This document shows positions 19,001 through 26,868 of a DNA stretch of 64,000 bases, in pieces (position 1 is the first letter of the stretch; every line of letters starts with the position of its first letter). The stretch lies in the NCBI GenBank assembly GCA_046328715.1, contig JAXLWB010000005.1, positions 1 through 64,000 on the forward strand, given 5' to 3'. This DNA is from JAXLWB01 sp046328715 (lineage in GTDB: Bacteria; Chloroflexota; Anaerolineae; Caldilineales; Caldilineaceae). Position numbers and translations under genes: made by a program. The notes below the pieces were generated by a model that saw nothing but the letters and a program-made list of their open reading frames with translations, was not told the origin of the DNA and did not search any database.

Positions 19001-19330
19001 CTCATGCTAGCCGGACTGGCTGGTGTTGCTGCGCTCTATGCGAGCAAGGGACAAGTCGACGAGGCCGTGACGCTGGCAACGTTGGTGCAAACCCATCCCG
19101 CCTGCGATGACGAATCACGAACCAAAGCGAACGAGATCTTGCAACAGGTGCATACCCAGAATCCAACCCTCCAGCCTGCCATTCTGCCGGACAAATCGCT
19201 GGATGAAACGTTGAATCATCTTGTTTCCGCCCTGTTAACCACCGGAATCTCGCCCACATTGCTTTCATCGTTCGCCTTACCCTTACCACCCCGCTTTGCG
19301 AATGTACTTACCCAAGCCAAGGGAAAGTAG
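16025..19330 (+). CDS. SARP/AfsR-like regulator: winged helix, BTAD, NB-ARC ATPase, TPR
   Basis: 1,101 residues. Residues about 13-95 form an OmpR-like DNA-binding winged helix, as in SARP regulators. The BTAD helices follow (95-245, with FGLGDSPDFEQWQLLEAQ and ALNEAAHRQLMKLY), then a Pro/Ser linker. The STAND NB-ARC ATPase has Walker A LIGSGGIGKTRLA near 343, Walker B LLLILDNFEHLL near 416, and VLATSRERL and GMPLALELAA. TPR repeats fill about 740-1060 (ALNNLG- and NLGDIA-type helices). Such proteins are kept off by the TPR region until a ligand is bound, then oligomerise on ATP. The ligand is unknown; the divergent secreted peptide gene and the phased repeat array upstream make a peptide signal and auto-control plausible. 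A terminator follows at 19367. Confidence 0.92.
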   Translation: MSLPFPPIRWSDELTRLTLSFLGSPKIQLDEVEVNIGRAKALALLAYLAVTQRPAARDSLLPLFWPDYDAKQASAYLRQTLWTLNKALGKNWITATTDTIELDFGNDLSVDVIEYQRHIRISEFEPGAAARQAEMLHAVKLYRGEFLAGFGLGDSPDFEQWQLLEAQSLHQTHAALLAKLVESLTEQQNYSQAIEFAVRWLALDALNEAAHRQLMKLYAWSGQAGMAVRQFQECTQLLNKELGVRPAEATIQLYSSITQNRLPPPSLNGHSVNPLVAPPPHKAAIDTSQPLSPPKIEQAPLTRQLPTTSSTLPPSVTPFIGRQVELEQITALIIQPHSRLVTLIGSGGIGKTRLAIAVGEAHQKSFADGVFFVSLVDVSPADRLVTAIANALEFTLYRREEEPLQQLLTYLSNKQLLLILDNFEHLLDAASLVGTILNRTTGVKVLATSRERLNVEGEWLVEVPGLAYPRPNQPLGANEPLLIDYSAVELFVRSAQRVNASFALDAQNQPAVVKICQLVEGMPLALELAATWMRLLSCEEIVSEIQQGIAILSTTQRNIPERHRSMVALFNYSWSLLNDIERKVVEQLAVFCGGFRRDAAQSIAGATLPILLSLSDKSLLRREGNGRFGMHELLRQFAAEKLSIDNPVAATVHDRHAAYFMETLNSYAARLYGKQQKQILSEILADLENIREGWKWVVQHQQLNWIDAVLEPLATVFELYGWFHEGEKIFAEAVTQCQHRQNGLAPNHRILQVEGKLMARLAFFSHRLGKYEQAKGQFLRSIELLAAEHAESEMIYCLNNLGDIARVEGNYEQAQRYLEQSIHLCKTHGVTLLQGRALNILGIVCGTKGEYDLAKGHFNESLQICEAIEDQLGIAKALNNLGLLAYFAQDYTSAIYFCQRSLTINQDLGHHYDAALALSNLGMAAQKQKDYSKAIQMLRESSAILQQIGYELGVGLTLVSLSAALLEQGKSEEAGKHYLEVLHLGRKIRSTPLMLAGLAGVAALYASKGQVDEAVTLATLVQTHPACDDESRTKANEILQQVHTQNPTLQPAILPDKSLDETLNHLVSALLTTGISPTLLSSFALPLPPRFANVLTQAKGK

Positions 19331-19366
19331 CAAGGCGCAGGATGCAGTTACATTTCCTCCTAAAAT

Positions 19367-19408
19367 AAAAGAGACGGTTGAGCAGTGAATCGCTCAACCG
19401 TCTCTTTT
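19367..19408 (+). terminator. Terminator of the BTAD regulator gene
   Basis: A perfect 17-bp stem, 19367-19383 with 19392-19408, with an 8-nt loop and a closing TTTT. It starts 36 bases after the stop codon. Its core (AAAAGAGACGGTTGAGC) is similar to the terminators at 15381 and 44380. Confidence 0.9.
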
Positions 19409-19427
19409 GTATTACTTCGCATTCACT

Positions 19428-19584
19428 AACCCCACCCTAACCCTCCCCTGTTAAGGGAGGGGATAGTGAAGGGACGGATAAAGTTCTTTCTTCTGTCCAC
19501 CAAACTGAATCCGTCCCGTAACAGTTTCCTCCCTCGTTTGGCTTCGACGTGAGCTCAGCCGAACGTGAGGGTTAGGGTGGGGTT
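19428..19584. repeat. 157-bp element with perfect 18-bp terminal inverted repeats
   Basis: Ends 19428-19445 (AACCCCACCCTAACCCTC) and 19567-19584 are exact inverted repeats. The interior is non-coding. It fills the gap between the terminator of the BTAD regulator and the stop codon of the DUF11 gene. The size and ends suit a MITE-like or other intergenic repeat; no target-site duplication is obvious. The C/A-rich end resembles a common bacterial intergenic repeat theme. Confidence 0.6.
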
Positions 19585-19587
19585 CCC

Positions 19588-22500
19588 TTATCTGCTGACC
19601 ACCGGCAAGAAGACCTTCTGCGTCGCTTCCGCCTTCTTCACGATGACGATGGCGCTGTTGGTCGGATTGGTTGCATCCTGGTAGGTATAGGTGCCTTCTG
19701 TGTCGAGTTGGCGCTTGTACGACTCACCCGTTTGCAACAAACCACTGTCCCAGGCTCCGCTATCCGCAGAGACTCCTGCGCCGTTGGCGGCTGGCATCGA
19801 CGCACTTGGCGTAATGCTGACGCTGCTGTGAACTTCGTTGCCACTGTTGATCCATTCGATCACCGTGCCCGGCTCGACTGTGATCACGGCGGGCTCAAAG
19901 CCACTGTTCGAGACGCTGATCTGCTGGTCGGCAGCCTTGTTGATGATCGGGGTCAACGGCACATCCTGGTGGACGGGGGCGTCGACGACCGTCAAGTCTT
20001 GGCTGACGTACGACTGATAGCCGCTCTTGTTCACATTCAGGCGGTAGGTGCCCTGTGGTGTGAAGAAGCTGAAGTAACCAGTCGCATCGACCTCTTGCGG
20101 GTTGATCTGGTCAAAGTCTGCTGCTGGCCAGAGTGTAAAGACCTGGTCGCCGCTGGCGGCATTGACACCCGCTTGCAGACAGGCAACACTGGCGCTGGCC
20201 ACTGGCACACCCGTCATCACATCGAAGACCGTGCCTTCAGGGTCAATCGTGACCTGGCCATCGGTGCAGCGGCGGATCAGATTGCAGGTGACACAGATGC
20301 GGACCGCGCCGGTCAGGCGTCCACCCACTGGAATTGTGAAGCTACCACTGTAGATACGGTCGCCATCCAGGTCTTGCAGCGTGACCGTGAGGTCGCCGAT
20401 CTGCATCGTCACCTGAGCCTCGGCGTCCTGGCAGCAGACATGCAAGCTGACCGTGTAGGTATGTCCGGGGCGCAGGAAGACGGACCAACCGCTCTCATCT
20501 AAGCGACCGCTCGGGATAATGGTGTGACCCAAGTCATCCACAAAGCGTAAGCTGATCGGATCCCAGAAGAGCGTGGTATCGACAATCACGGTCACAGTCG
20601 GCGATGGTGCACTCGTCAAGGCTCCCAGGGTGGCGACGGCATAGATGTCATGGCTGCCGTTGCTCAGACTGACGGTTGTGTTCCAGTTGCCGGAACCATC
20701 GGTTGCTACTGTAGCCACCGAGGTGCCATCGACGAAGACTTCCACACTAACACCGGGTTGGGCAACGCCGTTGATTTCAACGGTGCCTGTGCAGGTTGAG
20801 CCTGCCAACGGGGAGACGATCAGCGGGGGCAGAATCGGCACGGTCACGGTCGCCACGCTGGTGTTATTGGCTGTGTTGCCGTCGTTGCTGCTGTTAACCA
20901 CTGCGCTATTTGTAATCACCGTACCGGGCGTCGTATTCCACGGAATCTCCGTGCGCACGATGACCAAGCCTGAACCACCGACTGGCAAGGTGCCGACATT
21001 GTAATCGAGCGTTGGCGTCACATGCGTATGGGGCACCAGCGGAATTGAATGTTCGGCAATCAAACTCTGCGGCGCAGCGTAGGTATCAATCACATGCACA
21101 TTGCTGGCTGCGGTGCTACCTCCGTTGGAGTAGTTGACGATCCAACCCGCTACCCAACGGCGTTCCTGCGTCTCTGGGTTAAAGTCTGGCCAGATTTCGC
21201 CATGTTTGCTCACGGTCGGGTCGCTGGTTGGTTGTGCCTCCTGACCGCGCAGTAGGTAATCTTCGGTTTCGCCCAGGCGGAAGGGATGGTCATCATAGCC
21301 ACGGCCATCGCCATAAGTGCCACCGCCCAATGGTTTGTTCGACTTTTCTTCGCTCAAGGTGACACGCAACCAGGCTGGCTTCTGCGCTTCTGAATCGGGC
21401 CAGGAGACCGGGCTGGTGGTGTTGATGGTCAGGACATGCACGCCCGCACCGAGAGTTCCGACATCGACAACCTGGTCGATCACAATGTGCTCGGGCGCTT
21501 TACCGGCGGCACCGGTAGCGGACTGTGGACACTCGAAGCTGTCGGCCCAGTCGCCATCGCGGTTGCTATCGACCCAGACGTTGAGGTAACCAACCTTATT
21601 GGGCAGCAATGCGAGCGCCGCCGGGCTGATGGTTACAACAACCCTGAACTGGCTCATCTGACAATTCTTGAACGCTACCGATGCCAGATCCAAGCCATCA
21701 TCCGCCCGATCCAGGTTGGATTGCTCGCTGCTCGGAATGATGTTGTTAAAGGCATCGGCGTCAAAGCCCTGGTCGGCCTCGGCTTCGGGTGTGACACCCT
21801 TGCCCAGGAAGAACGGGCGTGGGAACTCGTGGCGAGGACCTCGGTCGGGCAGGCCAACATCAAAGACGGTGGGGAAGTTGCCCTGCACGCCGGTGGCGAC
21901 ATAGGCGGTCATCTTGACACCGTCATGATTGCTGCTGTCAGGCGCATCGCCGAGGTCGCGACAGGCAAAGCGCAGAATCACTGGGTTGCTGTCACCCTTG
22001 TACTCGTGCAAGCTGTTGCGCACGATCCAGTGGGCAATGTTGACCAATTCCTGCGCGCATTCGAGCTTGTCCTCCGCTCGTACTTCGATCTTAATCGTTA
22101 CGGGTGACGTGCCTGGTCCAAGCAGACCATCCCACACCACACCATGACCACTGTCGACAATCGTCGCAATGCCGGAACTGCTGCTGACCGCGACGGCGAT
22201 TAAACCGCTGGGAATGCTGTCGGTAATGTGGACGGCTTGGGTGAAGGCATCGCTGCTGCTCAGCGTGAGATAGTAGACAGCGCTGGTGCCAGGCAGAATA
22301 ATGCCATCGAGGCCAGGCTGATCTTGTCCTTCCACTGCGACGTGCTTTTCCAACGTAATGTGGGGATCACCCTGTTGTGGGCAGATGATCTCGACCAGGG
22401 CTTCTGCACCGCCCAACAGTTGACCATTCGGGCCAACCATACGGGCGACGTTGAGTACCTTCGAGGGGCAAGTAATATCCGCACTGACCTTGACCTTGAA

Positions 22501-25500
22501 CTTAATCGTCACTGTACCACCTGCCGAAACGTTGCCCACCCATTGCATCAACGAGGGGTTGCTGTCATCGGGGGTGGGGGCAGTGGCGTTGAGCGATCCT
22601 GCGACGTAGCTGGTGAAGGCAGGAATTGGATCGACAACACTGACGGCAATCGCTGGCGCTGAGCCGCTGTTTTGCACGACGATGGTGTATTCAATTTCGC
22701 CACCAGGGGCAGTTTGGGTCACATTGGCGGTCTTGCGGATCGTCAACTTCGGTTCGCCATTCGGACAGCGCACGGTAACGACAGCTTCGGCACCGGCAAT
22801 GGCGTTGCCAGCCGGATCGAGCAGGCGGGCCACATTGTTGACCTTACCGGGGCATTGGAATTCCTGGCTGACCATCACCTTGAACTTAATGGTGACGCTG
22901 CCACCGGCTGGAATGTTGCCTGACCACTTCATCACAGCCGGATTGCTGTCATCGGTGGCGGGGGCAGTAGCATTGAGCGAGCCAGCAACATAGCTGGTAA
23001 AGGCGGGAACTGGGTCAAGCACGCTGAAGCCGATGGCTGGACCGGTACCGCTGTTTTGTACGACAATCGTGTATTCGATGATGCCACCGGGCAGAGTCTG
23101 GGTGACATTGGCGGTCTTGCGGATCGTCAGTTTCGGCTCACCTTGGGGGCAGTGTACGATCACGCCAAAGTTTGCCTGACCGAGAACTGCGCCATTCTGG
23201 AGCAGTTTGGCAACATTGACGAGCTCATGCTCGCAGGGGTAATCCTGGGCCACCTGGACTTTGAACTTGATCGTAACCGAACCGCCTGCGGGCACATTGC
23301 CTGTCCATTGCATCAAGGCAGGATTGCTGTCATCGGGCAAGGGGGCGGTGGCGATGAGTGAGCCTGGAATGTAGAGCGTGCCAGCCGGAATCGGGTCCTG
23401 CATGTTGGCATTGATCGCCGGGGCTGTGCCACTGTTGACGATGACAATCGTATATTCGATGATGCCACCGGGTGTGGTCTGGCTGACATTGGCAGTCTTG
23501 CGGATTTCGAGTTTCGGCTCACCCTGTGGGCAGAAGACAGGAATCGATACTTCATTGCTCGGCACGACAGCACCCGCATGGAGCAATTGTGCCACATTGA
23601 CGACCTTGCCTGGGCATTGGAAGTCGGCGTTGACGAGGACTTTGAACTTAATCGTCACCGAACCGGCGGCTGGAATGTTGCCGTTCCACTTCATCACGGC
23701 AGGGTTGCTGTCGTCGGGAGTGGGGGAGGTAGCGTTGAGCGAGCCTGCCACATAGCTGGTACCAGCGGGAATAGGATCCTGCACGGTCACGCCAATGGCC
23801 GGGGCTGTGCCACTATTGATTACGACAATCGTGTACTCAATCGCACCGCCCACTATGGTCTGAGTGACATTAGCTGTTTTGCGGATTTCCAAGTGTGGTT
23901 CGCCACCGGGGCAGAGGACGGCTACGCTCACATCGGAGCTGCCGATGATCTGACCGTTGGGGCCGAGCAGCTTGGCGACATTGTTCACCTTGCTCGGGCA
24001 TTGGAAGTCGGGATTGACCCGTACCTTGAACTTGATGGTGACCGAACCGCCAGCCGGAATGTTGCCGTTCCACTTCATGATGGCAGGATTGCTGTCATCA
24101 GTGGTGGGGGCAGTGGCGTTGAGCGAGCCTGCCACATAGGTTGTGCCAGCCGGAACTGGATCTTGTACAGACACACCAGCCGCGGGACCGCTTCCGCTGT
24201 TGTTGACGACAATCGTGTACTCGATTACGCCGCCAGGAACTGTCTGGGTGACATCGGCGATCTTGCGGATGGTCAACACTGCATCGCAGACGATCTTGAC
24301 ATCGACACTGGCGCTGAGCACAGGGCCAGATGCGCCCATGATGTTGGCTGTGTTGCGAATGACCACGCCACAGTCGATGGGAACATTGACCTGCACCTTG
24401 AACTTGATCGTGACTGCGCCACCGGCAGAGATGTTGCCGTTCCACTTCATCAAAGCTGGGTTGCTATCATTGGTTGTGGGAGCAGTGGCGTTGAGCGTGC
24501 CTGGCACATAGCTAGTGCCTGCAGGAATCGCATCTTGCCAATTGACGGCATTGGCAGGGCCTGTGCCGACGTTGGTAATGACAATGGTGTACTCAATCTG
24601 TCCGCCTGGGCCAGTCTGGGTGACGTTGGCAAACTTGCGCATTTCCAGTTTCGGCTCGCCTTGTGGGCAGTTGACCGTAACACTGGCTTCCGATGCACCC
24701 ACCTGTGCGCCAGTCGGTGCCAATAGCTTGGCGATGTTGGTGATTTTGCCAGGACATTGGAAGTCGGCGCTAACCTTGGCCTTGAACTTGATCACGACAT
24801 TGCCGCCAGCCGGAATGTTGCCTGTCCATTGCATAAGGGCTGGATTGCTGTCGTTCGGCGTGGGCAAGGTGGAGGTGAGGGTGCCTGCGACATAGCTCAT
24901 GCCAGCGGGTATGGGGTCTTGCACGCTGAACGCTGTGGCTGGACCCGTACCAGTGTTGAGCACCTGAATGGTAAATTCAACGATGCCGCCCGGGAGGGTT
25001 TGTGTGACATTGGCAGTCTTGCGAATTTCCAGTTTGGGCTCGTTCTGGGGTGGAACCAACTGCTTGATGTAATCTTCAGTTTCACCAAACTTGAAGCCTG
25101 CGGGTGGCCCGCGACCATCGGCATAATTACCCGAAGCATCTTTCTGGGCTGGACCATCCGAGAGGGTGATGCGGATCCAGTGGTCATCGGGAATGTTTGG
25201 CGAATCGAGGGCAACAAAGGCTGGCACGGTCACCGTGTGGACGCCTGTCGGCAATGATGTGACAAAATCGCGCACGACCCAGTCACTGGTCAACAGTCCG
25301 GGACAGGCGGTATAGGTGTCGTTCCAGTCGCCATCGTGATTCCAATCGATCCAGGCGTTGAGATAACGCTGGGCGACGCCGCCGACCACGGTCACTTGTA
25401 CATCCATCGTGGTTGCGATGCAGTTTTGTTTGACGGGAAGACGGAGTAGCCCATCATCTTTGCCATCGCGATCCGGGGCATTGGCGACAGGATCTATATT

Positions 25501-26283
25501 GCGCACGCCATCCTGATCGGGCAGTAGATCGGCATCACGCTCCACGGAAACTGCGGCACCCAACCAGGCATCAGCGCGCGGGAAGGCGTGGCGCGGCCCT
25601 TGCGGCAGCCCAGTAGCTGGATCAAAGACAGTGGGGAAGGTAGCGGTGATACCCACATAGGCACTCATCGCCGTTCCAGCGTGGTTGCTGCTGTCGGGTG
25701 CATCGCCCAGATCGGGACAAAGGAGCTTGATAATGATCTGGCTGGGGATCGGGTCCGGGAAGAGATTGCTGAAGGCACGGGCCTCATTCGAGATAGGATC
25801 AGGAATGCCGGTGGGATTACCAGCACCGCAGCCTTTCACCACCTCGACCGGTTCAAGCACGATCACGCCAAAGCGGATCGTTGCTTCTTCACCTGGCTTG
25901 AGCGTGCCACCCCATTGTACGGTTCGATTGGCTGCGCTGAAGGTGGCCTGACCGGACGTGGCGACTGGGTTGGCATCGCCTAAGTAAGCAAGCCCTTGAG
26001 GTAAAGCGTCAACCATCGTCAGCAATTGTGTCTCGGTGTAGCTGTTCTGAACCGTGATCGAGTAGGTTACAGTTTCGCTCACCGTGGTAGTTTCAACACT
26101 GGCCCGTTTTGTGATGGTAATCGGCGGCGGCGGGGCAACTTGGGCGTAGACTGCCTGGCTCAGTGCCAACATGGCGGCCATTCCCAGCAGCAGTGACAAG
26201 AGCAAGCCGATCAACGCACCTTGGCGGGCGGTCGCGCTGATCTCTAACTGCGCTTTGGGTACTGATCTTGGATAATGATCCAT
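19588..26283 (-). CDS. Giant DUF11/GEVED cell-surface protein with cupredoxin-like end
   Basis: 2,231 residues from the ATG at 26283 (GGAGG five bases upstream; a start at 26298 would lie on that site). A hydrophobic export segment lies at about 24-47. Order: DUF11-like domain (50-190); GEVED domain beginning DLGDAPDSSNH near 198 and ending GETEDY near 405; seven close DUF11 copies (about 412-1308, period 127 residues, each with TANVTQT and GGxIEYTI); a divergent DUF11; a second GEVED (about 1443-1675); another DUF11; an Ig-like domain (GVSVEVFVDG) near 1820-1900; a carboxypeptidase-regulatory-like segment; and a cupredoxin-like domain at 2120-2215. The chain ends KVFLPVVSR. It is probably wall- or envelope-attached and structural. 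No enzymatic motif. Adjacent genes do not point to partners. Confidence 0.9.
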   Translation of the reverse strand: MDHYPRSVPKAQLEISATARQGALIGLLLSLLLGMAAMLALSQAVYAQVAPPPPITITKRASVETTTVSETVTYSITVQNSYTETQLLTMVDALPQGLAYLGDANPVATSGQATFSAANRTVQWGGTLKPGEEATIRFGVIVLEPVEVVKGCGAGNPTGIPDPISNEARAFSNLFPDPIPSQIIIKLLCPDLGDAPDSSNHAGTAMSAYVGITATFPTVFDPATGLPQGPRHAFPRADAWLGAAVSVERDADLLPDQDGVRNIDPVANAPDRDGKDDGLLRLPVKQNCIATTMDVQVTVVGGVAQRYLNAWIDWNHDGDWNDTYTACPGLLTSDWVVRDFVTSLPTGVHTVTVPAFVALDSPNIPDDHWIRITLSDGPAQKDASGNYADGRGPPAGFKFGETEDYIKQLVPPQNEPKLEIRKTANVTQTLPGGIVEFTIQVLNTGTGPATAFSVQDPIPAGMSYVAGTLTSTLPTPNDSNPALMQWTGNIPAGGNVVIKFKAKVSADFQCPGKITNIAKLLAPTGAQVGASEASVTVNCPQGEPKLEMRKFANVTQTGPGGQIEYTIVITNVGTGPANAVNWQDAIPAGTSYVPGTLNATAPTTNDSNPALMKWNGNISAGGAVTIKFKVQVNVPIDCGVVIRNTANIMGASGPVLSASVDVKIVCDAVLTIRKIADVTQTVPGGVIEYTIVVNNSGSGPAAGVSVQDPVPAGTTYVAGSLNATAPTTDDSNPAIMKWNGNIPAGGSVTIKFKVRVNPDFQCPSKVNNVAKLLGPNGQIIGSSDVSVAVLCPGGEPHLEIRKTANVTQTIVGGAIEYTIVVINSGTAPAIGVTVQDPIPAGTSYVAGSLNATSPTPDDSNPAVMKWNGNIPAAGSVTIKFKVLVNADFQCPGKVVNVAQLLHAGAVVPSNEVSIPVFCPQGEPKLEIRKTANVSQTTPGGIIEYTIVIVNSGTAPAINANMQDPIPAGTLYIPGSLIATAPLPDDSNPALMQWTGNVPAGGSVTIKFKVQVAQDYPCEHELVNVAKLLQNGAVLGQANFGVIVHCPQGEPKLTIRKTANVTQTLPGGIIEYTIVVQNSGTGPAIGFSVLDPVPAFTSYVAGSLNATAPATDDSNPAVMKWSGNIPAGGSVTIKFKVMVSQEFQCPGKVNNVARLLDPAGNAIAGAEAVVTVRCPNGEPKLTIRKTANVTQTAPGGEIEYTIVVQNSGSAPAIAVSVVDPIPAFTSYVAGSLNATAPTPDDSNPSLMQWVGNVSAGGTVTIKFKVKVSADITCPSKVLNVARMVGPNGQLLGGAEALVEIICPQQGDPHITLEKHVAVEGQDQPGLDGIILPGTSAVYYLTLSSSDAFTQAVHITDSIPSGLIAVAVSSSSGIATIVDSGHGVVWDGLLGPGTSPVTIKIEVRAEDKLECAQELVNIAHWIVRNSLHEYKGDSNPVILRFACRDLGDAPDSSNHDGVKMTAYVATGVQGNFPTVFDVGLPDRGPRHEFPRPFFLGKGVTPEAEADQGFDADAFNNIIPSSEQSNLDRADDGLDLASVAFKNCQMSQFRVVVTISPAALALLPNKVGYLNVWVDSNRDGDWADSFECPQSATGAAGKAPEHIVIDQVVDVGTLGAGVHVLTINTTSPVSWPDSEAQKPAWLRVTLSEEKSNKPLGGGTYGDGRGYDDHPFRLGETEDYLLRGQEAQPTSDPTVSKHGEIWPDFNPETQERRWVAGWIVNYSNGGSTAASNVHVIDTYAAPQSLIAEHSIPLVPHTHVTPTLDYNVGTLPVGGSGLVIVRTEIPWNTTPGTVITNSAVVNSSNDGNTANNTSVATVTVPILPPLIVSPLAGSTCTGTVEINGVAQPGVSVEVFVDGTSVATVATDGSGNWNTTVSLSNGSHDIYAVATLGALTSAPSPTVTVIVDTTLFWDPISLRFVDDLGHTIIPSGRLDESGWSVFLRPGHTYTVSLHVCCQDAEAQVTMQIGDLTVTLQDLDGDRIYSGSFTIPVGGRLTGAVRICVTCNLIRRCTDGQVTIDPEGTVFDVMTGVPVASASVACLQAGVNAASGDQVFTLWPAADFDQINPQEVDATGYFSFFTPQGTYRLNVNKSGYQSYVSQDLTVVDAPVHQDVPLTPIINKAADQQISVSNSGFEPAVITVEPGTVIEWINSGNEVHSSVSITPSASMPAANGAGVSADSGAWDSGLLQTGESYKRQLDTEGTYTYQDATNPTNSAIVIVKKAEATQKVFLPVVSR
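22360..25050 (-). repeat. Seven-fold in-gene repeat (about 381 bp each)
   Basis: The coding DNA for the seven DUF11 copies repeats with unit starts near 25030, 24648, 24270, 23889, 23509, 23125 and 22743, that is, steps of 378-384 bases. Copies differ mainly at third positions and a few residues, so they arose by recent tandem duplication or are kept alike by recombination. Confidence 0.85.
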
Positions 26284-26725
26284 TGGTTCCTCCAACATAC
26301 GAATGCTAAACGGTTACTGGTTAACGAGTATTTGCTGCACAAAATCTACTTGCGAAACACTTAATGCAACATACCTAATTTTTCCGACATGGATTTTCAA
26401 AATAAGTGCAAAAGATTCAGATGAGAAGATGGAAGTCTTTGTGAGCTGCAAAGTTACAGGTAATGAAACGTACAACTTCCCGTAAATTCGTTGATTTTGT
26501 GCAAGGACGTGACTATTCAACTACGAACCACACTACAGATGATTCTCATGATTGGGAGCAGGAGATGGAGAATCGGAGGGCTGCTTGAACCATTATACAT
26601 TAAATTTTTTTAAGGTCAAGGGCTGTGTTTTGGATCACAGCGAAGAAGTGATCGAGGCGATTGTGGAAAGGAATAAAGATAAAGCGAAGGTTCAAAATCC
26701 AGCTCAACGGGCTACCCTCCCCCAG
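26284..26725. other. Spacer upstream of the DUF11 gene
   Basis: A/T-rich near the DUF11 start (26300-26500), as expected of promoter DNA. Short open frames exist on both strands but lack ribosome-binding sites and recognisable products. No gene is called. Confidence 0.3.
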
Positions 26726-26839
26726 CCCACGGGCATCGCCCCTGGGAGGATGAGATCGGATCATCAGGTGCATCGTCAGAGGGTATCACGTGATATGATC
26801 ATCCCATAACCCACACCCAAAGCGATGCCCGTGGGTTAT
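26726..26839. repeat. Inverted repeats near the end of the alpha-glucuronidase gene
   Basis: CCCACGGGCATCGC at 26726-26739 is repeated in inverse at 26822-26835, 82 bases apart. The second arm also takes part in a 9-bp hairpin (26806-26814 with 26831-26839). It lies 30 bases beyond the stop codon of the minus-strand glucuronidase gene, so a transcription-ending role is possible. Confidence 0.5.
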
Positions 26840-26868
26840 CATAAGGTGCCCCGATGGAGCGAGTCATA

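Noticed and set aside
23578..24726. 382-residue plus-strand open frame
   Set aside because: It is antisense to the DUF11 repeats and stays open only because the repeats are alike; the product is repetitive, with no start signal or known domain.
26552..26809. 85-residue plus-strand frame in the spacer upstream of the glucuronidase gene end
   Set aside because: No convincing ribosome-binding site, the end runs through an inverted repeat, and there is no similarity I recognise.
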